From assembly GCF_900116015.1 (NCBI RefSeq), contig NZ_FOYH01000002.1, positions 546,365-610,364 on the forward strand: DNA of 64,000 bases, given 5' to 3'. The notes under the pieces are model-generated. The model saw nothing but the letters and a program-made list of their open reading frames with translations, ran no database searches and was not told the origin of the DNA. A program made the position numbers and the translations under genes. This DNA comes from Enterobacter sp. kpr-6. GTDB lineage: Bacteria > Pseudomonadota > Gammaproteobacteria > Enterobacterales > Enterobacteriaceae. Numbering within the stretch: position 1 is the first letter of the stretch; each line of letters starts with the position of its first letter. Below are positions 43,088 to 52,220 of the stretch, in pieces.

Positions 43088-44257
43088 TCATTCTCCTTTC
43101 ATAAAATTAGTCGCCAGGTCCACCAGCAGGCGGTCGCTGCCGCGTGGCCCCAGAAGCGAAATACCCAAAGGTGCGCCGTTGTGCGTGGCGACCGGAATGT
43201 TGACCTGCGGGCGGCGGGTCAGCACGGCGATAAGCAGCAGATCGTGAGAGATACGCCGGGTGACTTCGATCTCCTCCGGGCGGGCGGTGAGCAGCGGCGC
43301 GATGTCCGGCACCGTCGGCAGGATCAGGATCCGGTTGCCTAACTGTTCATCCCACCAGGCGCTGAACGCCTCCCGGCGCTGACAGGCGGCGTCAAATTCC
43401 GCCGGGGTGACGGCTTTGCCATAAGCAAAGCGCTCTGCCACATCCGGTCCCAGTTGCAGGCCGTACTGTTCGATGGTCTCGCCCTGCGATTGCCAGGCCT
43501 CATAGCCCTGAATCTGGCGAAACGCGGTGTATGTTGGTTCGATCTCCGGCAGCGGCGCGGTGAGCGGGTCAATCTCGCCCCATTTTTCCGCCATTTGCGC
43601 CATCACTGGTGCGAGCAGCGCTTTGGTGTGATCGGGTAAACGCGCAAAAAGCCCGTCGTGACGCGCCAGTTGCACGCTGTGTTGCGCGGTATCCTGGCCT
43701 AATAAGCAGGCTGCCGCTGCGCTGAACGCGTCCGGCGTGCGGGCGAAGAAGCCGCAGGTGTCCATGGTGGCGCACAGCGGCTGGCAGCCCGCGAGCGAAA
43801 TCCGCCCGTGCGTCGGGCGCAGGCCGTACAGCCCGTAGTAGCTGGCGGGTGTACGCACGGAACCGCCGGTATCGGAGCCAAGGGCGATATCGCACAGGCC
43901 GTTCGACACCGCCGACGCCGAACCGGAGGAGGAGCCACCAGGAATGCGATCCGGTGCGGCCCCGTTGCGCGGCGTGCCGTAGTGGATGTTCAGCCCGCTC
44001 ATTGAGTAGGCCAGCTCGCTGGTGTGGGTTTTGCCGACGAAGCGCGCGCCGCCATCGAGCAGCGCCTGCACCGGGGGCGCGGTGGTGGTTTTGATCCCGG
44101 AACGCGCCAGAATATGCGGGTTGCCGCCGCCGGTCGGGTAGCCTGCGACATCAAACAGATCTTTCACCGCAAAGGTGTATCCCGACAGCGGGCCGCTTTC
44201 GGCGTGCGGCACAGTGACGAACGGGTAAGGCATAAAAGCACGGGCGTTATCCTGCAT
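43088..44257 (-). CDS. Amidase-signature family enzyme
   Basis: An amidase of 389 residues with the Ser-cisSer-Lys triad: Lys32 in FAVKDLFDVAG, the cis-Ser in PGGSSSGSA (about 107-113) and the nucleophile Ser133 in GSDTGGSVRTP. No signal peptide is seen, so it is cytoplasmic. AAGGAG precedes the ATG. It is between the ABC ATPase gene and the M20 hydrolase gene and probably acts on the imported compound or on the product of the hydrolase. The exact amide is unknown; AtzF- and GatA-like enzymes share the fold. Confidence 0.92.
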   Translation of the reverse strand: MQDNARAFMPYPFVTVPHAESGPLSGYTFAVKDLFDVAGYPTGGGNPHILARSGIKTTTAPPVQALLDGGARFVGKTHTSELAYSMSGLNIHYGTPRNGAAPDRIPGGSSSGSASAVSNGLCDIALGSDTGGSVRTPASYYGLYGLRPTHGRISLAGCQPLCATMDTCGFFARTPDAFSAAAACLLGQDTAQHSVQLARHDGLFARLPDHTKALLAPVMAQMAEKWGEIDPLTAPLPEIEPTYTAFRQIQGYEAWQSQGETIEQYGLQLGPDVAERFAYGKAVTPAEFDAACQRREAFSAWWDEQLGNRILILPTVPDIAPLLTARPEEIEVTRRISHDLLLIAVLTRRPQVNIPVATHNGAPLGISLLGPRGSDRLLVDLATNFMKGE

Positions 44258-44272
44258 ACTTAGCTCCTTAAA

Positions 44273-45283
44273 TCAGGCATACGCCTGCTGTACGGGGGTG
44301 TCGGTCGCCAGTTCGCGCCAGCGGTGGCAACTGACGACGTGACGTTCAGTGACCTGTTCGGTCGGCGGTTGCATCTGCGTGCAGACGGGTTTGGCGTGCG
44401 GGCAGCGGGCGGCAAAGGCGCAGCCGCCGGGGAGATTCGCCAGATCGGGCGGCGAACCGGGAATGCAGTGCAGCGCGACGCCTTTTTTCAGTCCCTCTTT
44501 CGGGCGGCTGCCGAGCAGTACCTGGGTATACGGGTGGCGCGGGTGGTTGAGGATCTCGCTTATTGAGGCTTCTTCGACGATGCGCCCGGCGTACATCACC
44601 GCCACCCGGTCGGCGATCTCTACCGCCGCGCCGATGTCATGGGTGACGAAAATCACCGACATGCCGCGCTGTTTTTGCTGCTCGCGCAGGAGGATCAGAA
44701 TCTGAATTTGCACCGTGGCGTCGAGCGCGGTGGTCGGTTCGTCGGCCAGCAGTAGTTGCGGATTACAGGAGAGTGCCAGGGCGATCATCGCCCGCTGGCG
44801 CATCCCGCCGGACATTTCATGCGGGTAAGAATCCAGCCGCCGCTCCGGGCTGGGAATGCGCACCTGGCGCAGCGCTTCCAGCGCGCGGGCTTGCGCCTCA
44901 CGGGTCGATAACCCTTCGTGGCGTTTTAGCCCTTCAACAATTTGCTGCCCGACGGTGTAAACCGGATCGAACGCCAGCAGCGGCTCCTGGAAAATCATCG
45001 CGCATTTGCCGCCGCGATAGGTGCGTAGCGCAGAGGCGTTCATCGCCAGCACCGCTTCACCGCCGACGTTCAGGGTGCCGGTGAGAAAGCTGCTTTTTGG
45101 CGGGTGCAGGCGCATCAGCGCACGCAGGGTGACGCTTTTCCCGGAACCGGACTCGCCGATCAGCGCCATCACTTCGCCTTTTTGGACGTCAAACGAGACG
45201 CCGTTGACGGCATTAACCGTCTGCCCGTCGCGGCGAAATTCAACGTGTAAATCACGGACATGGACATACGATTCAGGCGACAT
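44273..45283 (-). CDS. Peptide-type ABC transporter ATPase (DppD/OppD-like)
   Basis: An ATPase of 336 residues with Walker A (GESGSGKSV), signature (MSGGMRQRA) and Walker B ([12 protein letters not shown]). The C-terminal oligopeptide extension contains cysteines ([16 protein letters not shown] and VVSCHRW). Its ATG overlaps the partner ATPase gene by 11 bases; the amidase gene follows. Confidence 0.94.
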   Translation of the reverse strand: MSPESYVHVRDLHVEFRRDGQTVNAVNGVSFDVQKGEVMALIGESGSGKSVTLRALMRLHPPKSSFLTGTLNVGGEAVLAMNASALRTYRGGKCAMIFQEPLLAFDPVYTVGQQIVEGLKRHEGLSTREAQARALEALRQVRIPSPERRLDSYPHEMSGGMRQRAMIALALSCNPQLLLADEPTTALDATVQIQILILLREQQKQRGMSVIFVTHDIGAAVEIADRVAVMYAGRIVEEASISEILNHPRHPYTQVLLGSRPKEGLKKGVALHCIPGSPPDLANLPGGCAFAARCPHAKPVCTQMQPPTEQVTERHVVSCHRWRELATDTPVQQAYA

Positions 45284-46310
45284 GGCTCACCTCCATTCGC
45301 GTCTGGTGCCAGGCGGGATCGCCCTGGGCCATCAGGCAGGCGCTCTGGTGCCCCTGCCCCACGGTTTTAAGCTGCGGTTTGATCTGCGCGCAGGCCGCTT
45401 TCGAGTGCGGGCAGCGGGTGTGAAACCGGCAGCCGGACGGCGGTGCAATCGGGCTGGGCGGATCGCCTGAAAGCGGCGAACTGAGGGTGCGGTTGTCGGG
45501 GTCCATTGACGGCATCGAGCTTAACAGCGCTTTGGTGTACGGGTGCTGCGCGTCGGTAAACAGCGCTTCCGCCGGGCCGATCTCCACCACTTCGCCGAGA
45601 TACATCACCAGGATGCGATCCGACAGCCAGCGCACCACGTGCAGATCGTGGCTGATAAACACGTAGGTCAGATTCAGGGTGCGCTTTAACTCTAAAAGCA
45701 GTTGCAGCACCTGGGCTTCCACCGATTTATCCAGCGCGGAAACGGCTTCGTCGAGGATCACCAGCCGGGGTTTCATCGCCAGCGCGCGGGCAATGTTGAC
45801 GCGCTGGCGCTGACCGCCGGAAAGCGCGTGCGGGTAGCGGTGGGCGAAACGCCCCGGTTCAAGGCCGACGTGGGCGAGCAGATAGCGCGCGTAGTCGCGG
45901 GCCTCTTTCTGGCTGATGCCGTGTACCCGCTGACCAAACGCGATGCTCTCTTCCATGGTCATGCGCGGGTTGAGGGAGGCGTAGCTGTCCTGAAACACCA
46001 TCTGCACCTGGCGGCGGTACTCTTTCATCGGCAGGCGCGAGGAGCCCACTTCCTGCCCGTCGAACACCAGTTCGCCGCTGTTCTGGGTCAGAAGCTGCAT
46101 CAGCAGCCGCGCGGTGGTGGATTTACCGCAGCCGGATTCCCCGACCACGCCGAGGGTTTCGCCTTTTATGACATCAAAGCTGACGCCATCCACCGCCTGC
46201 ACCACATCTTTGCCCTTACGCGCGCCGGTGTGGAAATGCTTCACCAGATGACTCACCCGCAGCAGTGGCTGTGCCGGGCCGCCGATATCGACATTCTCAA
46301 AGGGTTGCAT
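45273..46310 (-). CDS. Peptide-type ABC transporter ATPase (DppF/OppF-like)
   Basis: The second ATPase, 345 residues, with Walker A (GESGCGKST), the Q-loop (VFQDSYASLNPRMT), signature (LSGGQRQRV) and Walker B (LVILDEAVSALD; Glu-Ala replaces the usual Glu-Pro). The C-terminal extension CRFHTRCPHSKAACAQ is present. It follows the permease gene by 3 bases. Confidence 0.94.
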   Translation of the reverse strand: MQPFENVDIGGPAQPLLRVSHLVKHFHTGARKGKDVVQAVDGVSFDVIKGETLGVVGESGCGKSTTARLLMQLLTQNSGELVFDGQEVGSSRLPMKEYRRQVQMVFQDSYASLNPRMTMEESIAFGQRVHGISQKEARDYARYLLAHVGLEPGRFAHRYPHALSGGQRQRVNIARALAMKPRLVILDEAVSALDKSVEAQVLQLLLELKRTLNLTYVFISHDLHVVRWLSDRILVMYLGEVVEIGPAEALFTDAQHPYTKALLSSMPSMDPDNRTLSSPLSGDPPSPIAPPSGCRFHTRCPHSKAACAQIKPQLKTVGQGHQSACLMAQGDPAWHQTRMEVSHVA

Positions 46311-46313
46311 CGC

Positions 46314-47207
46314 TTACTCCTTGATCGCCATGGCGGCACGCAGACGATCCGCCAGAATGTTAAACGAGATCGAGGTGATGAAAATCATCATCCCCGGCAG
46401 TGCTGCCACCCACGGCTGGGTGTAAATGGCGGTGCGCAGCGTGTTGAGCATCAGGCCCCACTCCGGCTCCGGCGGGCGCACGCCAAGGCCGAGAAACGAC
46501 AGGCCGGAGGCTAAAATCATGCACACCGAAATCAGCCCGGTGGAGAAGACAAAAATCGGCCCTAATACGTTGCCGAGCACCTGCACGCGGATGATGGTGA
46601 AAGCGCTGGCCCCGGTCGCCCGCGCGGCGTCGATGTAGTCCATATGCCGGACCTGAGCGGTGACGCTTTCAGCGATGCGCGCCACCTGCGGCACGAACAC
46701 CAGCGTCAGCGAGAGCAGTGCGTTACCCACGCCCGCCCCCATCGCGCCGGAGAGCGCAATCGCCAGCAGCACTGACGGGAAGGCGTAGAAAATATCGATG
46801 GTGCGCATGATCAGGGTGTTGGTTTTGCCCCCGGCGTACCCGGCGATAATGCCGATCGCCCCGCCGATAAAAAAGGCGAACACCACCGGCATGATACCCA
46901 TAAACAGCGACAGGCGGGTGCCGAGGATAAGCCTTGAGAGCATGTCGCGCCCCAGTTCATCGGAGCCTAATAAAAAGCCGTCGGTGCCGATGGGTTTTAA
47001 GCGCAGGAACATTGAGGTCTGGTACGGGTCCTTGACGATAAGCCACGGGCCAAACAGCGCCAGGGCCAGCAGCAGCAGAATAATGCTGCCGACCAGCATC
47101 CCGGTGGGGTCGCGCAAAAGCCTTGCGAACACCCCGCGCCAGTACCCCTCCACCGCCGGTTGTGCAGCCGTTGCGGTCATCATTTTTGGCGTTACGGTAT
47201 CGACCAT
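46314..47207 (-). CDS. Peptide-type ABC transporter permease (DppC-like)
   Basis: A permease of 297 residues with a long first segment (GMLVGSIILLLLALALFGPW), LGSDELGRDMLSRLILGTRL, and the EAA-type loop (DYIDAARATGASAFTIIRVQ). The closing VRPPEPEWGLMLNTLRTAIY is typical of DppC. It follows the first permease gene by 2 bases. Confidence 0.93.
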   Translation of the reverse strand: MVDTVTPKMMTATAAQPAVEGYWRGVFARLLRDPTGMLVGSIILLLLALALFGPWLIVKDPYQTSMFLRLKPIGTDGFLLGSDELGRDMLSRLILGTRLSLFMGIMPVVFAFFIGGAIGIIAGYAGGKTNTLIMRTIDIFYAFPSVLLAIALSGAMGAGVGNALLSLTLVFVPQVARIAESVTAQVRHMDYIDAARATGASAFTIIRVQVLGNVLGPIFVFSTGLISVCMILASGLSFLGLGVRPPEPEWGLMLNTLRTAIYTQPWVAALPGMMIFITSISFNILADRLRAAMAIKE

Positions 47208-47209
47208 GT

Positions 47210-48163
47210 TTAGCTCCTCTTAATGCGTGGATCGAGGGCGGTTTGCAGGACATCCACCAGTAAATTGAGCAGGACGAAGAACAGCGCCAGTACCCAGATG
47301 GTGCCCTGTAACAGCGGCAAATCGCGCTGGAAGATCGCCGTGTTGAGCAGAAGCCCGGTGCCGGGCCAGGAGAAGACGGTTTCCACCAGAATGGAGCCGC
47401 CCATCAGGTAGCCGACCTGTAAACCCATGACCGCCAGCGCCGTGGGCGCGGCGTTTTTGACCACGTGCAGGAAGATGCGCGATTCGTTGAGACCGCGCGC
47501 CCGCAGGCCGACGATAAACTCCTGGCTGAGGATCTCCGCCACCTGCGAGCGCACCGTGCGGGCGATGATCCCGGTGGGGATCACCGACAGCGTAAAAGCG
47601 GGCAGTACCATAAATTGCAGGTATTCCCAGCTCCACTGCCAGCCGTCGCCGCCAATCGGCCCGCCGCCCGTTGCGGGCAGCACGGAGAGCTTCACGCAGA
47701 AGACGATCACCAGCAGCATCCCGAGCCAGTAGTGCGGCACGCTGACGCCGAACACCGAGAGCACCGAGGCGATGCGGTCGATAATGCTGTTGCGAAAGTA
47801 GCCCGCCACGAAGCCGAACAGACTGCCGAGCACGAAGCCGATCAGGGTCGCCAGCAGCGCGAGGCGCAGCGAGTAAGTCACGGCGGTCATCACTTCGCTG
47901 ATCACCGGACGCCCGGTGGCAACGGACATGCCTAAATCGCCCTGAAGCGCGCGCCATAACCAGTGCATAAACTGCACCGGCAGCGGCTTATCAAACCCGT
48001 AGGCCTGCATCAGGGTGTGGCGTAACGCTTCGGATGCATCCGGCGGCATCACCGACACCAGCGGGTCACCCGGCGCGATTTGCACCAGCAGAAAACAGAT
48101 CACCGCGACGCCGAGCATGGTCGGCACGGCAAGCAGGATGCGATACATGAGTGTGGTAAGCAT
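47210..48163 (-). CDS. Peptide-type ABC transporter permease (DppB-like)
   Basis: A permease of 317 residues. It has the DppB N-terminus (AVICFLLVQIAPGDPL), the loop HTLMQAYGFDKPLPVQFMHW, and EFIVGLRARGLNESRIFLHV as EAA-type loop, ending near VETVFSWPGTGLLLNTAIFQ. It lies 20 bases downstream of the binding-protein gene. Confidence 0.93.
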   Translation of the reverse strand: MLTTLMYRILLAVPTMLGVAVICFLLVQIAPGDPLVSVMPPDASEALRHTLMQAYGFDKPLPVQFMHWLWRALQGDLGMSVATGRPVISEVMTAVTYSLRLALLATLIGFVLGSLFGFVAGYFRNSIIDRIASVLSVFGVSVPHYWLGMLLVIVFCVKLSVLPATGGGPIGGDGWQWSWEYLQFMVLPAFTLSVIPTGIIARTVRSQVAEILSQEFIVGLRARGLNESRIFLHVVKNAAPTALAVMGLQVGYLMGGSILVETVFSWPGTGLLLNTAIFQRDLPLLQGTIWVLALFFVLLNLLVDVLQTALDPRIKRS

Positions 48164-48183
48164 GTGGCTTCTCCTCGTGGCGG

Positions 48184-49839
48184 TTACTCTTTTTTACTGA
48201 CCAGGCTGAGGTCGATAAACCAGCTTTGCGGCTGCACCACGCCCGTTACCGCAGGCGAAATGGCGCGCGGGCCAACGTCGTGGGCGACAAACAGGAACGG
48301 CACCTGATCCACCAGCGCGGCGTGCAGTTCACCTGCGGCTTTGTCCATCTCCGCCGGGGTAAACGCGTGTTTCACGGCGGTCGCCAGTTTTTCGGTTTCC
48401 GGGGTGGTGAAGAAGCCCCAGTTGGTGGCGGTCGGCGGGAAGGCTTTTTCGGTGGCGAAGCGGATCATGCCGAAGTACGGGTCGTTCACCGCCGCGCTGA
48501 CGTTAATGGCGTTGATGCCCGCTGCCGCCGGATCTTTCGCCCCCAGACGCCAGTTGGTGAACAGCGTGTTCCATTCGGTCACTTTGATATCGACGTTAAA
48601 GAAGCAGCTTTTCAGGCTTTGCTGGATGTATTCGTTCATCGGCAGCGGCTGCATCTGGCCGGAACCGGAGGCGGAGGTGGCGACCGTCACCTGTAAAGGT
48701 TTGCTTTCGCTGTAGCCCGCTTCGGTCATCAGTTTGCGGGCGGTGTCCGGGTCATATTTGATCTGGAACGTCGGCTTGCCGCGCCACGGGTTGCCCTCTT
48801 CGTAAACGCCCGTTGCTTCGGTCATGTAGCCGCCGAGATAGCTTTTCAGCTCGGCGCGGTTGAGGCACAGGTTGGCGGCTTTACGCACGCGGATGTCCTT
48901 CCACGGCGATCCTTCGAGGAACGAGAACTGCCACGGCCACAGATGCGGCTGGGTGTTGGCGTAGATTTTGAAACCCTGGGATTTGATTTGATCCACCGCG
49001 TCCGGCGCGGGCGCTTCGATCCAGTCCACCTGTTTTGACAGCAGCGCGGCGGTGCGGGCGTTAGCTTCCGGCAGCGGGATCAGCACCACTTTGTCGACTT
49101 TTGGCACCCGATCTTTATTCCAGTAGTCGGCGTTTTTGGTGAGGATCAGTTGCTGGCGCGGCACCAGTTTTTCCAGTTTGAACGGACCGCTGCCCACCGC
49201 CTGCGAAGCAAAGGTGGTCCACGCCTGTTTGCTGCGCGCGGCGGTGTCGCCGGCCGATTCCGGTACGGCGGCGTAGATTTTTTCCCACGCGGTCGGCGAG
49301 ACGATAAACAGGTTGGTGATGTTGTACGGCAGCAGCGCGTCCGGCTCGGAGGTGGTGAGCGCAACGGTGCTGTCATCGATTTTTTCTGCCCCGGTCAGCG
49401 TCGGCATACGTGACAGCGTGTTGCCAATCTGCCCCGGCGCGTACTGCGGCGCGGCTTTATCCAGCACTTTACCGACGTTCCAGACAATCGCATCGGCGTT
49501 AACCAGGGTGCCATCGTGGAACTTCACGTCGGGACGCAGTTTGAAGATCCAGCGCCGCTGATTTTGCGGATCGACGTGCCATTCCGTCGCCAGCCCCGGT
49601 ACCACGCCGCTCGGCTTTTCGCCCTGCGACAGGTCCCACTCCACCAGCGCGTCATATAAAGGAATGCCGGTAAAGCGGTTGCCTTCATAGCCCTGATCCG
49701 GCTGGCCGAGCGTTAACGGAATATCCGCCGCCGTCATCGCAATGCGTAGCGTGGAGGCGTCTGCCTGCGCCGCGCTAAATAAAGAGAAAGCCCCAATAAC
49801 GGCCAGACAGCATTTATTCAGTGAAGATGATTTCAGCAT
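48184..49839 (-). CDS. Peptide-type ABC transporter substrate-binding protein (family 5)
   Basis: A periplasmic receptor of 551 residues with a signal peptide (KCCLAVIGAFSLFSAAQA, then DAS). The family 5 body starts STLRIAMTAADIP and includes DPQNQRRWIFKLRPDVKFHD. It is the first gene of a seven-gene operon of importer, amidase and M20 hydrolase. A sigma-54-like promoter lies 37-53 bases upstream, consistent with nitrogen control. The ligand may be a small N-carbamoyl compound or amide; this is inferred from the enzymes. Confidence 0.92.
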   Translation of the reverse strand: MLKSSSLNKCCLAVIGAFSLFSAAQADASTLRIAMTAADIPLTLGQPDQGYEGNRFTGIPLYDALVEWDLSQGEKPSGVVPGLATEWHVDPQNQRRWIFKLRPDVKFHDGTLVNADAIVWNVGKVLDKAAPQYAPGQIGNTLSRMPTLTGAEKIDDSTVALTTSEPDALLPYNITNLFIVSPTAWEKIYAAVPESAGDTAARSKQAWTTFASQAVGSGPFKLEKLVPRQQLILTKNADYWNKDRVPKVDKVVLIPLPEANARTAALLSKQVDWIEAPAPDAVDQIKSQGFKIYANTQPHLWPWQFSFLEGSPWKDIRVRKAANLCLNRAELKSYLGGYMTEATGVYEEGNPWRGKPTFQIKYDPDTARKLMTEAGYSESKPLQVTVATSASGSGQMQPLPMNEYIQQSLKSCFFNVDIKVTEWNTLFTNWRLGAKDPAAAGINAINVSAAVNDPYFGMIRFATEKAFPPTATNWGFFTTPETEKLATAVKHAFTPAEMDKAAGELHAALVDQVPFLFVAHDVGPRAISPAVTGVVQPQSWFIDLSLVSKKE

Positions 49840-49875
49840 TGCGTTATCCCTGTTAAAGAGTCGAGATAATTAACA

Positions 49876-49892
49876 GGCAAGATGCATACCAG
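49876..49892 (-). promoter_or_regulatory. Sigma-54-like promoter of the peptide-type ABC/amidase operon
   Basis: On the minus strand CTGGTATGCATCTTGCC keeps GG and GC at the strict 10-base gap and matches CTGG, A, G and TTGC of the consensus, with mismatches at the two C positions of GGCAC. It lies 37-53 bases before the binding-protein start. Confidence 0.55.
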
Positions 49893-50051
49893 GTTGAATA
49901 AATAAGAATTTATGTCATTAAAGGCGGGAAATATCAGAAGATATTATAGCCATACCTTAATATGACCTTTAAGAAATAACCATTGGTTATATTTTGAATT
50001 GAGGGCGCACTTGATTCGGGAAATATGTTGCAGAAATGCACCATGGGCTCA

Positions 50052-50096
50052 CCCTCACCCCGGCCCTCTCCCTGAGGGAGAGGGTCGGGGTGAGGG
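50052..50096. repeat. Intergenic palindromic repeat, block 8 (single 45-bp palindrome)
   Basis: The simplest copy in the window: outer arm CCCTCACCCCGGCCC, core CTCTCCCTGAGGGAGAG, outer arm GGGTCGGGGTGAGGG. It folds back on itself almost perfectly and has no spacer. It lies upstream of ybdK between divergent genes. Confidence 0.9.
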
Positions 50097-50157
50097 TAAA
50101 AGTGACAGCCTCAATCCCCGACTATACTCACAGAAACAACGACAAGGAGAGTGAGCT

Positions 50158-51276
50158 ATGCCCCTGCCCGATTTTCATGTGTCCGATCCTTTTACCCTGG
50201 GTATTGAACTGGAGCTTCAGGTGGTTAACCCACCGGGCTATGACTTAAGCCAGGACTCTTCCAAACTTATCGACGCGGTGAAATCCCAGGTCAAAGCGGG
50301 CGAAGTGAAGCACGACATCACCGAAAGTATGCTGGAGATCGCTACCGGGGTGTGCGCCGACATTCATCAGGCCGCTAACCAGTTTTCCGCTATGCAGCAG
50401 ATCATTTTGCGGGCGGCGGCAGAGCATCATTTGCAGATTTGCGGCGGCGGGACGCACCCTTTCCAGAAATGGCAGCGTCAGGAAGTCTGCAACGATGAGC
50501 GCTATCATCGCACGCTGGCGATGTTTGGCTATCTGGTGCAGCAGGCAACGGTGTTTGGTCAGCATGTGCACGTCGGCTGCCAGAACGGTGACGACGCGAT
50601 TTACCTGATGCATGGCCTGTCGCGCTTTGTGCCGCATTTTATTGCCCTCGGCGCGGCGTCGCCTTATATGCAGGGCGCGGATACGCAATTTGCTTCGTCG
50701 CGGCTCAATATTTTCTCCGCTTTCCCGGACAACGGCCATGCGCCGTGGGTGTCGAACTGGTCGGAATTTGAAGGACTGTTTCGCCGCCTGAGCTACACCA
50801 GCATGATCGACAGCATTAAAGATCTGCACTGGGATATTCGCCCCAGCCCGCATTTTGGCACGGTGGAAGTACGGGTGATGGATACCCCGCTGACGCTGGC
50901 CCACGCGGTGAATGTCGCCGGATTTATTCAGGCTATCTCCCACTGGCTGCTGGCGGAGCGGCCTTTCAAAATGCAGGAGCGCGATTATTTGCTGTATAAA
51001 TTCAATCGATTCCAGGCGTGCCGGTTTGGTTTTGACGGCGTGCTGACGGATGTGCATACCGGCGCGCAGGTGACGATTAAGGACGATATTGAGCAACTGC
51101 TGGAGAAGATTGCGCCCTATGCGGATAAGCTGAAAGCCGGTAGCGCGATTGCGGAGATCGGCCAGTTTGTGCGTCGCGGCAAGAGCGAAGCGCAACTGAT
51201 GCGGGATTTTGTCGCGGACGGCGGATCGCTGTTTGGGCTGGTGGAGAAACATGCGGAGATTTGGGCGTCGCGGTGA
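50158..51276 (+). CDS. ybdK: Carboxylate-amine ligase YbdK
   Basis: A glutamate-cysteine ligase family 2 enzyme; E. coli YbdK has weak glutamate-cysteine ligase activity and its real role is unclear. The 372 residues match. The N-terminal block [19 protein letters not shown], the central [16 protein letters not shown] and [20 protein letters not shown] are hallmarks of the ATP-grasp-like glutamine-synthetase fold. AAGGAGAG lies before the ATG. It is followed by ybdJ across a repeat block, as in E. coli. Confidence 0.95.
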   Translation: MPLPDFHVSDPFTLGIELELQVVNPPGYDLSQDSSKLIDAVKSQVKAGEVKHDITESMLEIATGVCADIHQAANQFSAMQQIILRAAAEHHLQICGGGTHPFQKWQRQEVCNDERYHRTLAMFGYLVQQATVFGQHVHVGCQNGDDAIYLMHGLSRFVPHFIALGAASPYMQGADTQFASSRLNIFSAFPDNGHAPWVSNWSEFEGLFRRLSYTSMIDSIKDLHWDIRPSPHFGTVEVRVMDTPLTLAHAVNVAGFIQAISHWLLAERPFKMQERDYLLYKFNRFQACRFGFDGVLTDVHTGAQVTIKDDIEQLLEKIAPYADKLKAGSAIAEIGQFVRRGKSEAQLMRDFVADGGSLFGLVEKHAEIWASR

Positions 51277-51287
51277 GGTGGGGAGAT

Positions 51288-51381
51288 CCCCTCACCCCGG
51301 CCCTCTCCCCCAGGAGAGGGGGAAAGGCGAGTCCGTGCTCGATCTGTCCCCTCTCCCCTGGGGAGAGGGTTAGGGTGAGGG
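51288..51381. repeat. Intergenic palindromic repeat, block 9 (complete 94-bp unit)
   Basis: A full unit in the opposite orientation to block 5: outer arms CCCTCACCCCGGCCC and GGGTTAGGGTGAGGG, two cores, and a spacer GGAAAGGCGAGTCCGTGCTC. It lies between ybdK and ybdJ. Confidence 0.9.
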
Positions 51382-51445
51382 GTCAACTCTTGTGCTCCCC
51401 CGCCGTTTCCCGGACAATCGCCTTTTAACTGACGATTAACATCCA

Positions 51446-51691
51446 ATGAAACATCCCCTTGAATCCCTGATGACCGCGGCAGGTATTTTACTGCTGGCGT
51501 TCCTCTCCTGCCTGCTGCTCCCCGCGCCTGCGCCGGGTGGGGCGGTGGTGCAGCACCTTATCGCTCTTTTCCATCTGGTTGACGCCAGCCAGTTTTATAC
51601 CCTGCTGTTCTGCCTGTGGTTCTTGCTGCTCGGCGTGCTGGAGTATGTGGTTATTCGCTTCGTCTGGCGGCGCTGGTTTTCACTCCGGTAA
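51446..51691 (+). CDS. ybdJ: Small inner-membrane protein YbdJ (DUF1158)
   Basis: An 81-residue protein with two hydrophobic segments (AAGILLLAFLSCLLLPAPAP and LFCLWFLLLGVLEYVVIRFV) and a basic C-terminus. It fits YbdJ of E. coli in size and in its place next to ybdK. Function is unknown. Its end meets repeat block 10, with ramA converging. Confidence 0.82.
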   Translation: MKHPLESLMTAAGILLLAFLSCLLLPAPAPGGAVVQHLIALFHLVDASQFYTLLFCLWFLLLGVLEYVVIRFVWRRWFSLR

Positions 51692-51696
51692 AATCC

Positions 51697-51830
51697 CCCT
51701 CACCCTAACCCTCTCCCGCCGGGAGAGGGGACAGCTCGAGTGCGGGCTTGCCCTTCCCCCTCACCCGGCCACAGATCGGGCGCGGGCTCGCTTTTCTCCC
51801 TCTCCCTCAGGGAGAGGGCCGGGGTGAGGG
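51697..51830. repeat. Intergenic palindromic repeat, block 10
   Basis: Outer arms CCCTCACCCTAACCC and GGGCCGGGGTGAGGG enclose a core with altered loop (CTCTCCCGCCGGGAGAG), a degraded copy and a complete core. It separates the convergent ybdJ and ramA and ends 8 bases from the ramA stop. Confidence 0.9.
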
Positions 51831-51838
51831 TGAGAAAC

Positions 51839-52180
51839 TCAGTGCGTCTGCACGTGATTCTCTCTGCGGTACGCGCCGGGCGGCTGATTAAAGGTGCGGG
51901 TGAAAATCCGCGTAAAGGTCTGCTGCGAATCAAACCCATACTTCAGGCAAATATCGTAAACCTTCTGGTCTGACTCGCGCAGATCGCGGGCGGCGAGAAG
52001 CAGTTTACGCTCGCGTATATAGCGCCCCAGACTCTCCCCTTTGTAATGCATAAACAGCCGTTGCAGGTGCCACTTCGAATAGCCAGCGTGACGGGCGATG
52101 TCGTCAATACGCAATGGCTGGTGCAGGTTGTCGTCGATCCACTCGACGATGGTGTCGATAACCTGAGCGGAAATTGTCAT
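51839..52180 (-). CDS. ramA: Multidrug-resistance activator RamA (AraC/XylS family)
   Basis: RamA is a small AraC-type activator related to MarA and SoxS that raises AcrAB-TolC efflux and lowers porins. The 113 residues consist only of the double helix-turn-helix (LRIDDIARHAGYSKWHLQRL and VYDICLKYGFDSQQTFTRIF), the usual RamA length. AGGGGGGAG precedes the ATG. It lies 40 bases downstream of romA, so both are in one operon repressed by RamR. Confidence 0.96.
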   Translation of the reverse strand: MTISAQVIDTIVEWIDDNLHQPLRIDDIARHAGYSKWHLQRLFMHYKGESLGRYIRERKLLLAARDLRESDQKVYDICLKYGFDSQQTFTRIFTRTFNQPPGAYRRENHVQTH

Positions 52181-52220
52181 GCTACTCCCCCCTCTGCCCT
52201 TCGATTGTCATGAGAATGTT

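Larger units (their letters stand above)
49840..50157. other. Divergent intergenic region (ABC operon / ybdK)
   Basis: This 318-base gap holds the sigma-54-like element, about 150 bases of AT-rich DNA and one complete palindromic repeat (50052-50096). A sequence AATGCACCATGGGC near 50034 looks like half an NtrC site. AAGGAGAG precedes ybdK. Confidence 0.55.

Noticed and set aside
49893-49905. TGAATAAATAA as a SorC-type operator upstream of the peptide-type ABC operon
   Set aside because: It matches the motif near 23915, but lies in AT-rich DNA without a second copy or inverted arm.
49893-50157. NtrC enhancer sites upstream of the sigma-54-like element
   Set aside because: Only a half-like TGCACC is seen near 50034; no pair fits the consensus.
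51537-51973. Open frames covering repeat block 10 on both strands
   Set aside because: They are made mostly of repeat sequence and its low-complexity translation.
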